Origin: Neoscytalidium dimidiatum
Taxonomy: Eukaryota > Ascomycota > Dothideomycetes > Botryosphaeriales > Botryosphaeriaceae
Assembly (NCBI GenBank): GCA_037367355.1
Contig: CM074699.1
Location: 558,001 to 622,000, forward strand
Direction of reading: 5' to 3'
DNA: 64,000 nt
Position numbers and translations under genes: made by a program
Shown here: in pieces, positions 12,901-22,206 of the stretch
Layout of the letters: every line of letters begins with the position of its first letter
Numbering within the stretch: the first letter of the stretch is position 1
Notes under the pieces: model-generated
Told to the model about the DNA's origin: nothing
The model's input: the letters and a program-made list of their open reading frames with translations, nothing else
Databases searched by the model: none

Positions 12901-15900
12901 GAGAGTAAGCGATCTGCATTCGTGGTGGATCTATTGTCAGGAAGAGTACTAAAGTTGCACGAAGTGTAGGGGTTTCAATTGAATGAGGAATGATGTGGGG
13001 CTATGGAGCCCACAGGGGAGAACATAGGCGTCCGGGTGCGAGCGAACAGAGGTGGCAGGACCATTACTGCGCAGGGTCTGAGACGTGGTGGGACCGAGGC
13101 AGTAGAGTCATAGTCCAGCCGGGCCCATGAACAAGGCTGAGAGGGCGAGCATGATGTACTATACATCTAGTGGTAATTTTCATCGTGCAGAGAATTGGTA
13201 TCATGCTTCATCTAGAGTTGCTTTGCCTCTTTAGACTCTGGCATGAAGTAACGTTCACACTAACAGCTGCCTCAAGGCCACACATCAACACGTGTAATAG
13301 CGAACCGGTGTTTTTGTCCGCATGAGAGGACCCATTATTTCCGGGGCAAGGACACTGCGCCTCTTGGCTCATCACCCGCACCGCTGGCCTAGACCATTAC
13401 GATGGACTGCCGTCTGCTGATGATCCGCGGGCTTGCCGTGCTCCGAAGCAGCCGGGGCTCTTACTCGGGATGAGCAAAAGGTGTCAATGTGGAGTGGGGC
13501 TGTAGTGGGGTTCTTGGTGGGGTGAATCGATGGCTGCCATGAGTCGTGAAGATGGGTTGGCTGGGGCTGGACTGTCGTGGCGGGTGTCCGAGGGAATTGT
13601 TGGCGCCATGGCATGAATCGAAACGCTGGTGTGCGAGCAGAATTGTTGTGCAAGAAAGTGTTGCAAATTTCTCTTGCAGTTCCGTCATGATGCGCAGGGG
13701 AGATTGCGCCGGGGGGGCAAAGGCTGACGTATGTAGGAAGGTCTCGCGAGGTTGAACTGGCATGCTGAGATTGTCGTCATAGGCCTGGGATTGGTCAGCC
13801 TCACTCTTTTCTCTTTTGCTGCTCTTCATGTCGCGTGTCCAATCATAATACAAGTTGCTGCTAGAAACGCTTACGACCACTTGCAGATGCAGGAAAGATG
13901 AAGTCGCATTCGGGTCAGGAGGCACCGGAAAATTTTGCTGTGATGACAACGAGCACACGGACTTTAGCCGCATCGGGGAAAGAATGTTTGAGGCAGGAAG
14001 TTGAGAAATATACACGAGAACATACGGCCTGACAGTCGAGGAATTGGTGAAGCGCGAATCGATCGATAGAGCTGATCCTTGTTAGTTCTGAGGTGCGGCT
14101 GGCGCGTCCGAACACCGTTGCTCGCATGGGAGCTTTATCCAGGCCAATCGGCGATTCATGCTCTTGTTGCAATGATGAGATCCGACTTTGCCTGGGATCT
14201 TGTTCATGTCCTTTCCATACCGGCGCGCAGCCGGGATGCAGCAGCTCGTGAGCGTGGTTGGTGGAATGCGGGCACTCGTTTCCTCTACATTGTGGCGTCG
14301 AATCAAGAGTGCAATCGAAGAGACGGGAAAGATCATGTGAACCAATCATTTGCTCAGTCGACTCCTCTGTCTTGCTTCTGAAGGTTCTGAATCGCGACGC
14401 GAACGCCATGCTCCCCAGCGCGGTGTTCACAGGGAAAAGATCTCTCTACAAGACGGCTAGTTCACGGTAATGGAAACGATCCACTTAAGGCGGATTGCAA
14501 AGGTTCCGAGTATCTGGTTACTTGTAGCAGATCAGCACCTGGTTGTTTGTAATTAGGCGTAGTTTGTGCAAGCCCAAGTGCCGTCGGGTAATATGAAAAA
14601 ATGCCGGGAGGGATCAGCAAGCAGCGAGGGTTCAAGAGGGAACACGTATTCCCGTTGGACAGGGTATGCACCCCTGAAGGCTGCTGCAGACCTTAAGAGG
14701 CGAAGGTCGGCTAAAGAGGAGGGCATGAGGGGCAAACATAGGTAAATTTTGGAAGAAGACCAGTACGATCCGGACGGTGCGGTGCGTCAAGAGGGTGGCG
14801 CGGGTTGTGGATTATGGCTGGCGGACAGTGTGGAAGGAATTGGGTTGACAGCGGGCCGCAACCGTCGATAGGAGTGCATTGCCGAGCTGTGCCCCGCGGC
14901 TGGTCGCGTTCGGGCTCCTCTGAGTGGACGAGGCGTATCTGCCATCTGCAGTTAAACCGCTCCATAGTTACGGGGGAAACAGGAAATGCTTGCGATCGCT
15001 AGCATCCTAGCACCATCGGAGGACATAGATACGGAGCAATCTTAGAAATAGTGCAAGATAAATGCCGCAAATTGCACTCCGGGTCACCTTAAGTAGAGAA
15101 TATGAGAAAGTAACAAGGTCATGTACTTAATGGTCTTCGAAACAGCACCTGTGTTTGGTTTTCCGGCAATTCCAGAGGGTACGTCTGAACCCCGTCAAAT
15201 AAAAGGTTAAAAAAAAATGTCTGACATTGAGACACTTCAAGACATTAGCTGGGGATCGGAAGATGGGGGACCCAAATCGGCGGGTCAGCCCTTACTTCTT
15301 TGAGGGACTATCCAGGCAGTTTAGCTTTCGGATCTGCTGTGAGTTTGTCGGTATCCCGCCTTAGTACGACAGCATTAATGGACGGCAAAGACCCTGGAGA
15401 GCCCTTCACGGTAAACCGGCGGCTTGTGAATTGGCCGCCTAGCTGAATTGGTAGACCGAGCCTCGAGACGATGCATGCCTGCCCAAGCGGTGAGCAGACC
15501 CTCACCCCACGGGATGCGCCGCCCCTTCGTGAGACAGCACAAGCCTTTGTCCGGCCTTGGTACGGTTATTCAGGCGAGATTCCAGTATACGAAGAGGGCA
15601 TCAATGAGGTGATGACACAGGAACAACGCTGACGATCCGGCGGAGAGCAAAGGTATGGAGGCGAGGGGTTTGGAGGGATCGGCATAGTGTGCTGTATCCG
15701 ACGCTGGTCGGGACTGCGGAGTGCATACGCCTCGGGAAGGCCCTTTCGTCGCGCCAACTAGTGGCGGGAGCGAGCATGAGCTGTCGTCCGTGTTGAAGTG
15801 CGGTTGCAGATGGTATCCTTGTACACGACTGAGCCAAGACGGCACCTCGCTTTGGCGGCGAGGGTCCAGGCTGCGGGTGGAGGCTTGAAGCACGAGCAGC

Positions 15901-16388
15901 AGCAGCGGGCCATGGGATTCCGCATTCAGCGTAGATGGTATTTTTGTGCGTCATCCAATCCCACGGGCGAACAGTCTGCGGGGGTTCATGGCCACAAGCG
16001 CTGCGAGATTCGCCACTTGTGTGCGCAGAGGGTAAGCGTGGTGTAGTGTGGCCGGACCATCCGAGGACGCTGCGCCGTCGTAAAGTCGAGTGGAAAACCC
16101 GCATATGCCTTAGACTCAGCAAGCAATGGCAAGGCAGTCAGCCGTTGAGAGGCGCGGGCAGACAGCTTGGATTCGAGGCCTGGCAGAGCCCGACTAAGCA
16201 AGGATGAAATACCAGAGCCGTGCCTGCGGGACGAAGTCGAACAGCAAAGTGTGGAGCAACGAAACGGGCAGAATGAAGAGTTTCGGCGGCCAGGGCGGCT
16301 AAGATTTAATTCAGAAACGGAGGGGCAGTTCGGGCGAAATGAGGATGGAGGTGGTCCACTGCGAGCAGGCGGAGAGGAATCTGTTACA

Positions 16389-16436
16389 CAGCAGCAGCAG
16401 TGGCAGTGGCAGTGGCAGCAGGAGCAGGAGCAGGAG
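16389..16436. repeat. Imperfect CAG / GGCAGT / GGAGCA repeat
   Basis: Consecutive CAG units pass into GGCAGT and then GGAGCA units in one block, visible directly. Confidence 0.75.
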
Positions 16437-16740
16437 TGGGCATCGGAAGCTCGGACGGAGGCACGTCCACCAGCGATCGGCGCGAGCGGGCGAGACGGAA
16501 AGCTTCTGAGTGCAGAGTGGCAGCAACGGTCTGGCGGCGGGAGGCAGGACGAGAACGTGCGCTTGTCTGGCTGTGGGACGCCAATATCAATGACCGGAGC
16601 CTCCGCCAGACAGGCCGAGGGACCCTGCGTGCCTGCGTGCCGGCCTGCCTGTCTGCCAGGCGCGCTCTCACCGGCAGCAGCTAGCCGCTAGCACGCCTGC
16701 CTGCTGGGAGGTGACAGATCACTCCAGCCTACAGGCTAGA

Positions 16741-16768
16741 GCCTAGGGCCTAGGGCCTAGGGCCTAGG
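16741..16768. repeat. (GCCTAGG)4 minisatellite
   Basis: Four perfect 7-bp units, followed by a degenerate fifth unit. It looks telomere-like at first sight but differs from the fungal TTAGGG unit. Confidence 0.85.
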
Positions 16769-16887
16769 GCCGGGCCTAGCATCGTTGCACCGTTCTGCCT
16801 CGCCTTCGCACCAGGGCTGCTCCAGGACGCGCACGACGACACGATGCCGTCGGCGCATCTCTCACGACAAAAAAGAAACAAAGTTGC

Positions 16888-16920
16888 TCCACTCCACTCC
16901 ACTCCACTCTACTCCACTCC
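16888..16920. repeat. (CCACT)n pentanucleotide repeat
   Basis: Six near-perfect 5-bp units with one substitution (CTACT). Confidence 0.8.
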
Positions 16921-17309
16921 TCCTCCGCGATCGCGGCCAACCCTCGAGCCCGTGCTGTGCATGTGCGGCGCGCGCGGAAACGGGGGAGCGCATCCGACGC
17001 CACGAAGCTTTCCCCATCAAACGCTGATGCTGTCAAATGGAGAACGCCTGTTCGCAGATCCAGTGCCCGGCCAGCCAGTCCTGCCGTCCCGGAGCCGCGA
17101 GCTGACCGCGAGACGCGCATGCTACTGGTCGTGCGACACCTCAGCGCCCTGGCGAGGATGCCTGCTGTTGGTGCCGGCCGTCAAACCCAGCACCTTATCA
17201 CCCTACCGCCTCCAAGGAACCGATGACGTGCAGCGCACGCGGCCGAGTCATGGCGCCCTGCAAGACAGCTCTGATGTCGTTATGCTATCCCACAAGGCCA
17301 GGCCCTCTC

Positions 17310-17342
17310 CACTCTGCACTCTGCACTGTGCACTGCACTCTG
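17310..17342. repeat. CACTCTG-type short repeat
   Basis: Degenerate tandem 7-bp units (CACTCTG, CACTGTG) in a row. Confidence 0.65.
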
Positions 17343-17393
17343 ACGGTCCATGCCGTGATGCGGTGCATCTACCCACTACCCACCACCCAGCAT

Positions 17394-17430
17394 GCCCGCG
17401 CCCGCGCCCGCGCCCGCGTGCGCCCGCGCG
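17394..17430. repeat. (CCCGCG)n hexanucleotide repeat
   Basis: Near-perfect GC-only hexamer array, with alternating purine-pyrimidine potential. Confidence 0.75.
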
Positions 17431-17614
17431 TGCTGTGCCTCAGCGCCGCCCGGCTGCCGTTCCCGGTGCCAGAGCCCGCCAGCTCCATGGATAATGCTGC
17501 GGCTACTGACCGGCTAAGCTGCCGCCCAAGCGGGGATGGTGCGGACCCCATTGGTCGCCTTTGGCCGTTGGTATCGACTGCTGCGGGACCTGCCAGGCGC
17601 TGCGAGCTCGCCGG

Positions 17615-17656
17615 TGTCAGTGTCAGTGCCAGTGCCAGTGCCAGTGCCAGTGCCAA
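17615..17656. repeat. (CAGTGC)n hexanucleotide repeat
   Basis: Two CAGTGT units followed by about four CAGTGC units, visible directly. Confidence 0.8.
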
Positions 17657-18379
17657 CCAGACCCGCTGCGAGCCGCGAGGCCGCCGACTCAGCCGCGCCA
17701 TCAGGTGAGCGTGGTGGGCTGCACACGGTGCCTGACTACGCGGATCACTTGGTGAGTGTCGCAGCTGAGTGACTTCAAGCGCGGTGAGGCCGTCGAATGG
17801 GCGGGCAGAGAGCCGCGTGCAGGGCCGATGTGGCGCTGCCGCCTGCACGCCAATCGCCGCGCTACGCTCGCGATACAGGGAGCCGGGGGCAAACAGCCAT
17901 GGCTGACCTGTCTCTCTGACGTCCGAGCTCAATCGTATCCGCTGCGGCCTCGAAGAACCCTAAATCTCCGTTGCCTATTCCTGCGTCAACTGCGCTTGCT
18001 GTCGAAAATCCATGTCGCATCACATCCGCCCTCCCCAGCCCCTGCCCGCCTACTGCCTCCCGCATCCGCCGCCCAACCAGCTCGCCTCTGCATCCCTTCT
18101 CCGTCTGGGACCGAAGGAGAAAGCGCCCTTCCCGGTTTGCCAATCTTTTATGGATCGGTGGCGTCGTGATGCTGGCTGACCAGTGCGAGAGAGGCTGATG
18201 CAAAGCCATTGGCCAGCCTGCTCCCAACTTTAACACTCAACACTTCGCTCCAGCCCTCCCGTACCTCTTGACTGTACCGGCTTTCCATATTTATTATTCT
18301 GCCTCCTCGCGTTCTCCTTCTCGAAATACGCATCCGACACACATTGTACTATTGTTGTTGCTGCCGTTCACCGCGAGTC

Positions 18380-20092
18380 ATGGCACCCCAGGAGCACATC
18401 CCGCCAGTATGCTACCATATGCAGCTGTCCGTTCGCTTAGCACTATACTGACCTCGTCGTTTACAGGCAGCGAGTATACTAGGTGTGAGTACATTCAACC
18501 GAGATTCTAACATTCTCCTTGCTGAGTTTTACTGCGTCTACAGACAATTGGCACTGGTAAGTGATGCAAGCCAAGTCTTTGAGTATCCCTGCTGAACCCC
18601 TGTAGTGTAAGGCAACCCGCACGAAATCAGTCTCCACAACACACCGCTGACCTGTCCGCAAATTCCACAGTTGTTGGTGTGTTCAGGTATGTCAATATGC
18701 CTTCGCGCAATTCTCTTCTCAAAGGCAGCAGTCTGATTTGAGGGTGACAGATTATTCCACAGTGAGCGACGGTTCGGACTTGCAGATTTGTCAGTCGTTA
18801 ACCAAAAGCAGAATCATCACCAATTGGCGGCATAAGCAGACCGATGGCCTGCCATGGATAATGCCCTTCTTATGGGCCGCTGGTGAGCCGCTGTGTTACC
18901 GTGTTGGCCAGCCACCATCTGATTTGACTCAGCCGCCGTGCCGTTCGGAATCTACAACATCGTCCAGGTCAGTACCGATGTTTTGATGACTATCTTGCTC
19001 ATTGCTGACACTCGTTAGAATTTCAACATTCCTTTACAAGTACAGCCTCAGGTGTTCTGTGCTCTCACGCTGATCTGTTGGGCGCAAACCCTGATTTACC
19101 ATGAGTGAGCGGTCTCATCTCCTAAGTAAGTGAAACGGTACTCATAGCTCGCAGTCACTGGAGGGTATGGACAGCCTCTCTGGCCGCTATAATCACCGCC
19201 TTAGTTTCTGGAGGCGTTGAGGCTCTTCTCATTTTGACGTTACGAGTAAGCAATACTTGAAATCCACCGGCTACATTTTGCTCATAGATATCAGGGCCCA
19301 TACTCAAGAGGCGTGGAATGGCCAATCGTCACTATTGGCGTTATTGCAGCTGTCGTGCTCGCTGTTGGCCTTCTTCCTATGTACTGGGAGCAGTGGAAGC
19401 GCGACGGCAGAGCGAAGGACATCAGTATGTTTGTTGATTCACTTCGACGCCGCCTACTCACCACGTCACCAGGCTTTCTCTTCCTCACAACCGACTTTGC
19501 CGGTGCTCTCTTCTCGTTGATGGCTTTGGGTGAGTCTTGATGGTGGAGAAAAGCCCCCTCCGAAATCATACTGACGTGCGAGTATAGTGTTTCAACAGAC
19601 TTTCGACTATCTCGGCGGTATCCTCTACATCGTCTGGTATGTCTCAGTCCACTGATGAGGGGTTGCGTTTCCCTGCATTCTTGGCTGCGGTCTTTTTTCG
19701 CAGTCGGGCCAATGACACCGCCCTGCAAGGCCCTGTCGATGCTTTCCGAATTCCGAAGAGCTTATTTTGCGTATGTGGAGTCATGTCAACGCTGACAGGT
19801 CAACAGCATGGTTCTCGAAATCGGTATTATGGCCTGGCATCTTTCTTGGATGTACCGCAACCGCCGCACCCTCAAAGCCGCCAAGCGCGCGGGATTGACG
19901 TACGACCAATACATCGGCGACGACATGAAGCCGCCGAAGACGTCCTCGAGCTGCACCACCGACGACTCGCGCCAAAACAGCCTCGCCCCGAGTACTATAA
20001 AACAGCAGCGTACCAATGCGCAGTCCGAGAAGTTTGAGGGGACCACAAGTGGACAACCAGATACTGAGCGGGACCTGGAGAGAAATGCTTAA
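18380..20092 (+). CDS. PQ-loop repeat membrane protein with 14 exons
   Basis: Seven-helix PQ-loop (MtN3/SWEET-like) membrane protein. Relatives are vacuolar or Golgi amino-acid or lipid transporters; the substrate is unknown here. Proposed exons are 18380-18406, 18467-18484, 18544-18556, 18606 (one base), 18671-18686, 18751-18761, 18812-18882, 18933-18967, 19019-19104, 19155-19245, 19295-19424, 19473-19529, 19588-19636 and 19807-20092, giving 891 nt and 296 aa. The first PQ repeat reads TIGTVCWCVQIIPQI (16-30), then TNWRHKQTDGLP. The second repeat has PMYWEQWKRDGRAKDIS (151 onward), so its PQ is replaced by PM. Then come FLFLTTDFAGALFSL and a hydrophilic Ser/Thr-rich tail. Exons 7-14 are secure because each join restores a conserved helix. 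Exons 1-6 are tiny but each has GT-AG flanks. The one-base exon is inferred from frame and motif conservation. Confidence 0.82.
18557..18670 (+). other. Two adjacent introns flanking a proposed 1-nt exon at 18606
   Basis: The first intron (18557-18605, 49 nt) starts GTAAGT, has GCTGAAC before its end and finishes TGTAG. A single T follows. The second intron (18607-18670, 64 nt) starts GTAAGG, has GCTGACC and finishes CCACAG. Removing the whole span as one intron puts the downstream exons in the wrong frame and destroys the WCVQ-IIPQ motif. Keeping the T restores it. Confidence 0.6.
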
Positions 20093-20929
20093 TGCTACAC
20101 TTCTTGCTGTTCTTTCTAGAGCCGAGTCTGCTCAAAGAAAAGTTGATCGATGTTACTTTTGGGAGGATTCTTGTTATATTCAAACTATTTGCCCCAAGCG
20201 AGCGTGTATTATGAAAAGAATTGGGAATACAAATCAGGGGTACCGGCGGCTATCTGCAGGGTTATTTCGTTGGAATTGCTACTCGGTGTTCGCCCGAGGC
20301 GCAACTGTATCTAAGGAGTTTGAAAGGGTTGAAAAGAATGCTCTCAATGTTTATTGCCAGCACTGCCTCCCGGTTGTAGATAAGTGGCTATTTACTTTTA
20401 GTCTTATTCAATGGAGTCCAGTTGTAAGCTTGTGGTAAACATGATCTCTTCCACGGCTGGTCATCAGGCTCCCCTCACGGTCGCTTTTGGCGACTGCAAC
20501 TTTGAATTTTTGTGGGAGTAGCAGATGTTTTCAAGTATCTGAAAATAACCCCTTCCGCAATCGAAGATTCAATTACCTCTCATTCTCGGCCCCTCGTCCA
20601 CGCGCACACATCCAAGCATGGCTGTGTTCGCGGAGAGAGATTATTCAAGTGCGCAGCGCGACAACTTGCCGAGGTAAGGCGGCCCCCGATTGCCGTCTCT
20701 CACAGAGCAACCAAAAACCGCACGCCCACACCTTTCAGAGTTTTTACCTCTTTCTTTTTCAAGACATCCCGTGAAGAAAAAGCCCGCTCCCTCCCTTCTG
20801 AAACAAACATATCCCGCACCACCAACAAACCAGGGAAAAAACCAGAACAAAACAAAGAAAACAAAAACCATACATCCCACTTCCCCCGCCAGCCCCCCTC
20901 CCAGCTGGTAAACTCCCGCTCGGCCACCC
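20093..20929. other. Intergenic region, PQ-loop gene to phosphatase
   Basis: Contains the 3' end of the PQ-loop transcript and the promoter of the phosphatase gene. The last 130 bases before the start codon are strongly A- and C-rich, with many AAAC/AACA steps, which is typical of a fungal 5' leader. No further gene is seen. Confidence 0.55.
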
Positions 20930-22206
20930 ATGGACCCCACCACCACCGCCGCCGCCGCCGCAACCATCACGCGCAACGCCGACGGCACCGCCGCCAACGC
21001 GATCCCTCCCGCCCCGCACCTCCCTGGCCCCTTCATCGCCACCCCGTCCATCCCCAACCTGCGCGACGCCGGCGCCCCGTTCGCCGCGCAGCGCATCCGC
21101 CCGCGCACCCTCCTCCGCAGCGCGGATCCGTCGCGCGCGGACGCGGACGCGCTGAGGGTCCTGCGGCGGCTGCGGGTGCGGAAGATTTTCGATTTGCGGT
21201 CGGCGCCGGAGATCCGCGGGGCGGGGGGCGCGAGGGAGGGGTGGGGGGAGGAGAAGGAGGAGGAGGAGGAGGGAGGTGGTGGGAGCGTGGAGAGGGTGTG
21301 GTGTCCGGTGTTTGAGGAGGGGTATTACAGCGAGGAGAGGGTGAGGGGCAGGTATCGGTTGTATGCGAGTGGGGGGACGGAGGTAGGTCAATTTCTTTTT
21401 TTTTCTCTTCCTTTTCGTTCTTCTTGCTTGAACGCGTTGCTTTTGTCTTCCAAGTTCTCCGTGGGCTTTGGGTGGCTTGGTTTTTTTTTTCTCCTTTCAT
21501 TCGATCTTCTCAGCTGCTATTCTCCTTGCCACAAGAAACATGCTTATTTTCCCATGTCTCTGTTTTTGAGCTATTTCGAAAGGCAAGGGTTTGTCATTTC
21601 TTGCCTGTTCTGACACTGTGCAATATCTAGGGCTTCGTTGAGGCTTACGCTGCAATCCTTGAACAAGGTAGCACTGCGTTCCGCACAATTTTCAGACACA
21701 TTGCAACATTAACTTCCGCTGAGCAGCCGGAGGCGTTCCTTGTGCATTGTACGGCTGGAAAGGACCGAACCGGCGTTTTCGTGGCGCTCCTGCTGTCGAT
21801 GCTGGGGGTAGAGGATGAGCCTATAGCGGACGAATATGCGCTTACTGATGTGGGGCTTGCGCACCTGAAGCCGATGTTTTTAAAGAAGTTGCTGGAGAAT
21901 CCGGCGTTCGAGAATGATAAGGAGGGGCCAGAAAGGATGCTAGGAAGCAGGTATGTTGCACGTGCATATTGGTGGTTGAATGCGGTGTGTAATGAAAACA
22001 GAGGGCTATTTGCTGACGAAGAGGGTTGCAGGAAAGAAAATATGCTCGCCTTCCTATTGAAGCTCCGTGAGAAGTATGAAAGTGCTGAGAATTACATTCG
22101 GACTGTGTGTGGTCTCACCACAGAAGAAGTCGAGCGCATACGACAAGTCATGACTCTACCTGAGCAAGCGAATAAGGAGAAGGGCGAAGAGAAACCTGCA
22201 TTATAG
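20930..22206 (+). CDS. Protein tyrosine phosphatase, Tyr-phosphatase-3 type
   Basis: Cysteine-dependent phosphatase of the Y_phosphatase3 (LipA/PtpB-like) family; candidate substrates are phosphotyrosine or phosphoinositides. There are three exons: 20930-21382, 21631-21950 and 22032-22206, with introns of 248 and 81 nt, giving 315 aa. The N-terminal family motif is PNLRDAG, followed by TLLRSADPS. The phosphate loop is HCTAGKDRTG, with catalytic Cys191 and Arg197. ERMLGSRKENM and the C-terminal helix with TTEEVERIRQ follow. An acidic, Gly-rich insertion (EEKEEEEEGGGG) precedes the end of exon 1. The second intron has GTATGT, GCTGACG and GCAG. It is 81 nt, carries no stop and keeps the frame, so a retained form would insert 27 residues. 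Confidence 0.9.

Larger units (their letters stand above)
9970..18379. other. 8.4 kb gene-free region with a cluster of short tandem repeats
   Basis: No coding gene is supported. From about 10.0 to 14.7 kb the sequence is comparatively AT-rich, with homopolymers such as a T run at about 10020 and an A run at about 11320. From about 14.7 to 18.2 kb it is visibly more GC-rich, and 16389-17656 carries several unrelated tandem repeats listed separately. Two overlapping minus-strand open frames at 13461-14430 were considered and not accepted. I see no transposase, reverse transcriptase, LTR or terminal inverted repeat. The last few hundred bases should hold the promoter of the PQ-loop gene. Confidence 0.5.

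Noticed and set aside
13461..14430. Two overlapping minus-strand frames of 184 and 171 codons
   Set aside because: They overlap in different frames, show no recognisable motif, and no convincing splice pair joins them. Possibly worth an RNA-seq look but not supported.
16741..16780. Telomere-like repeat
   Set aside because: The unit is GCCTAGG, not TTAGGG/CCCTAA, and only four copies are present among other minisatellites.
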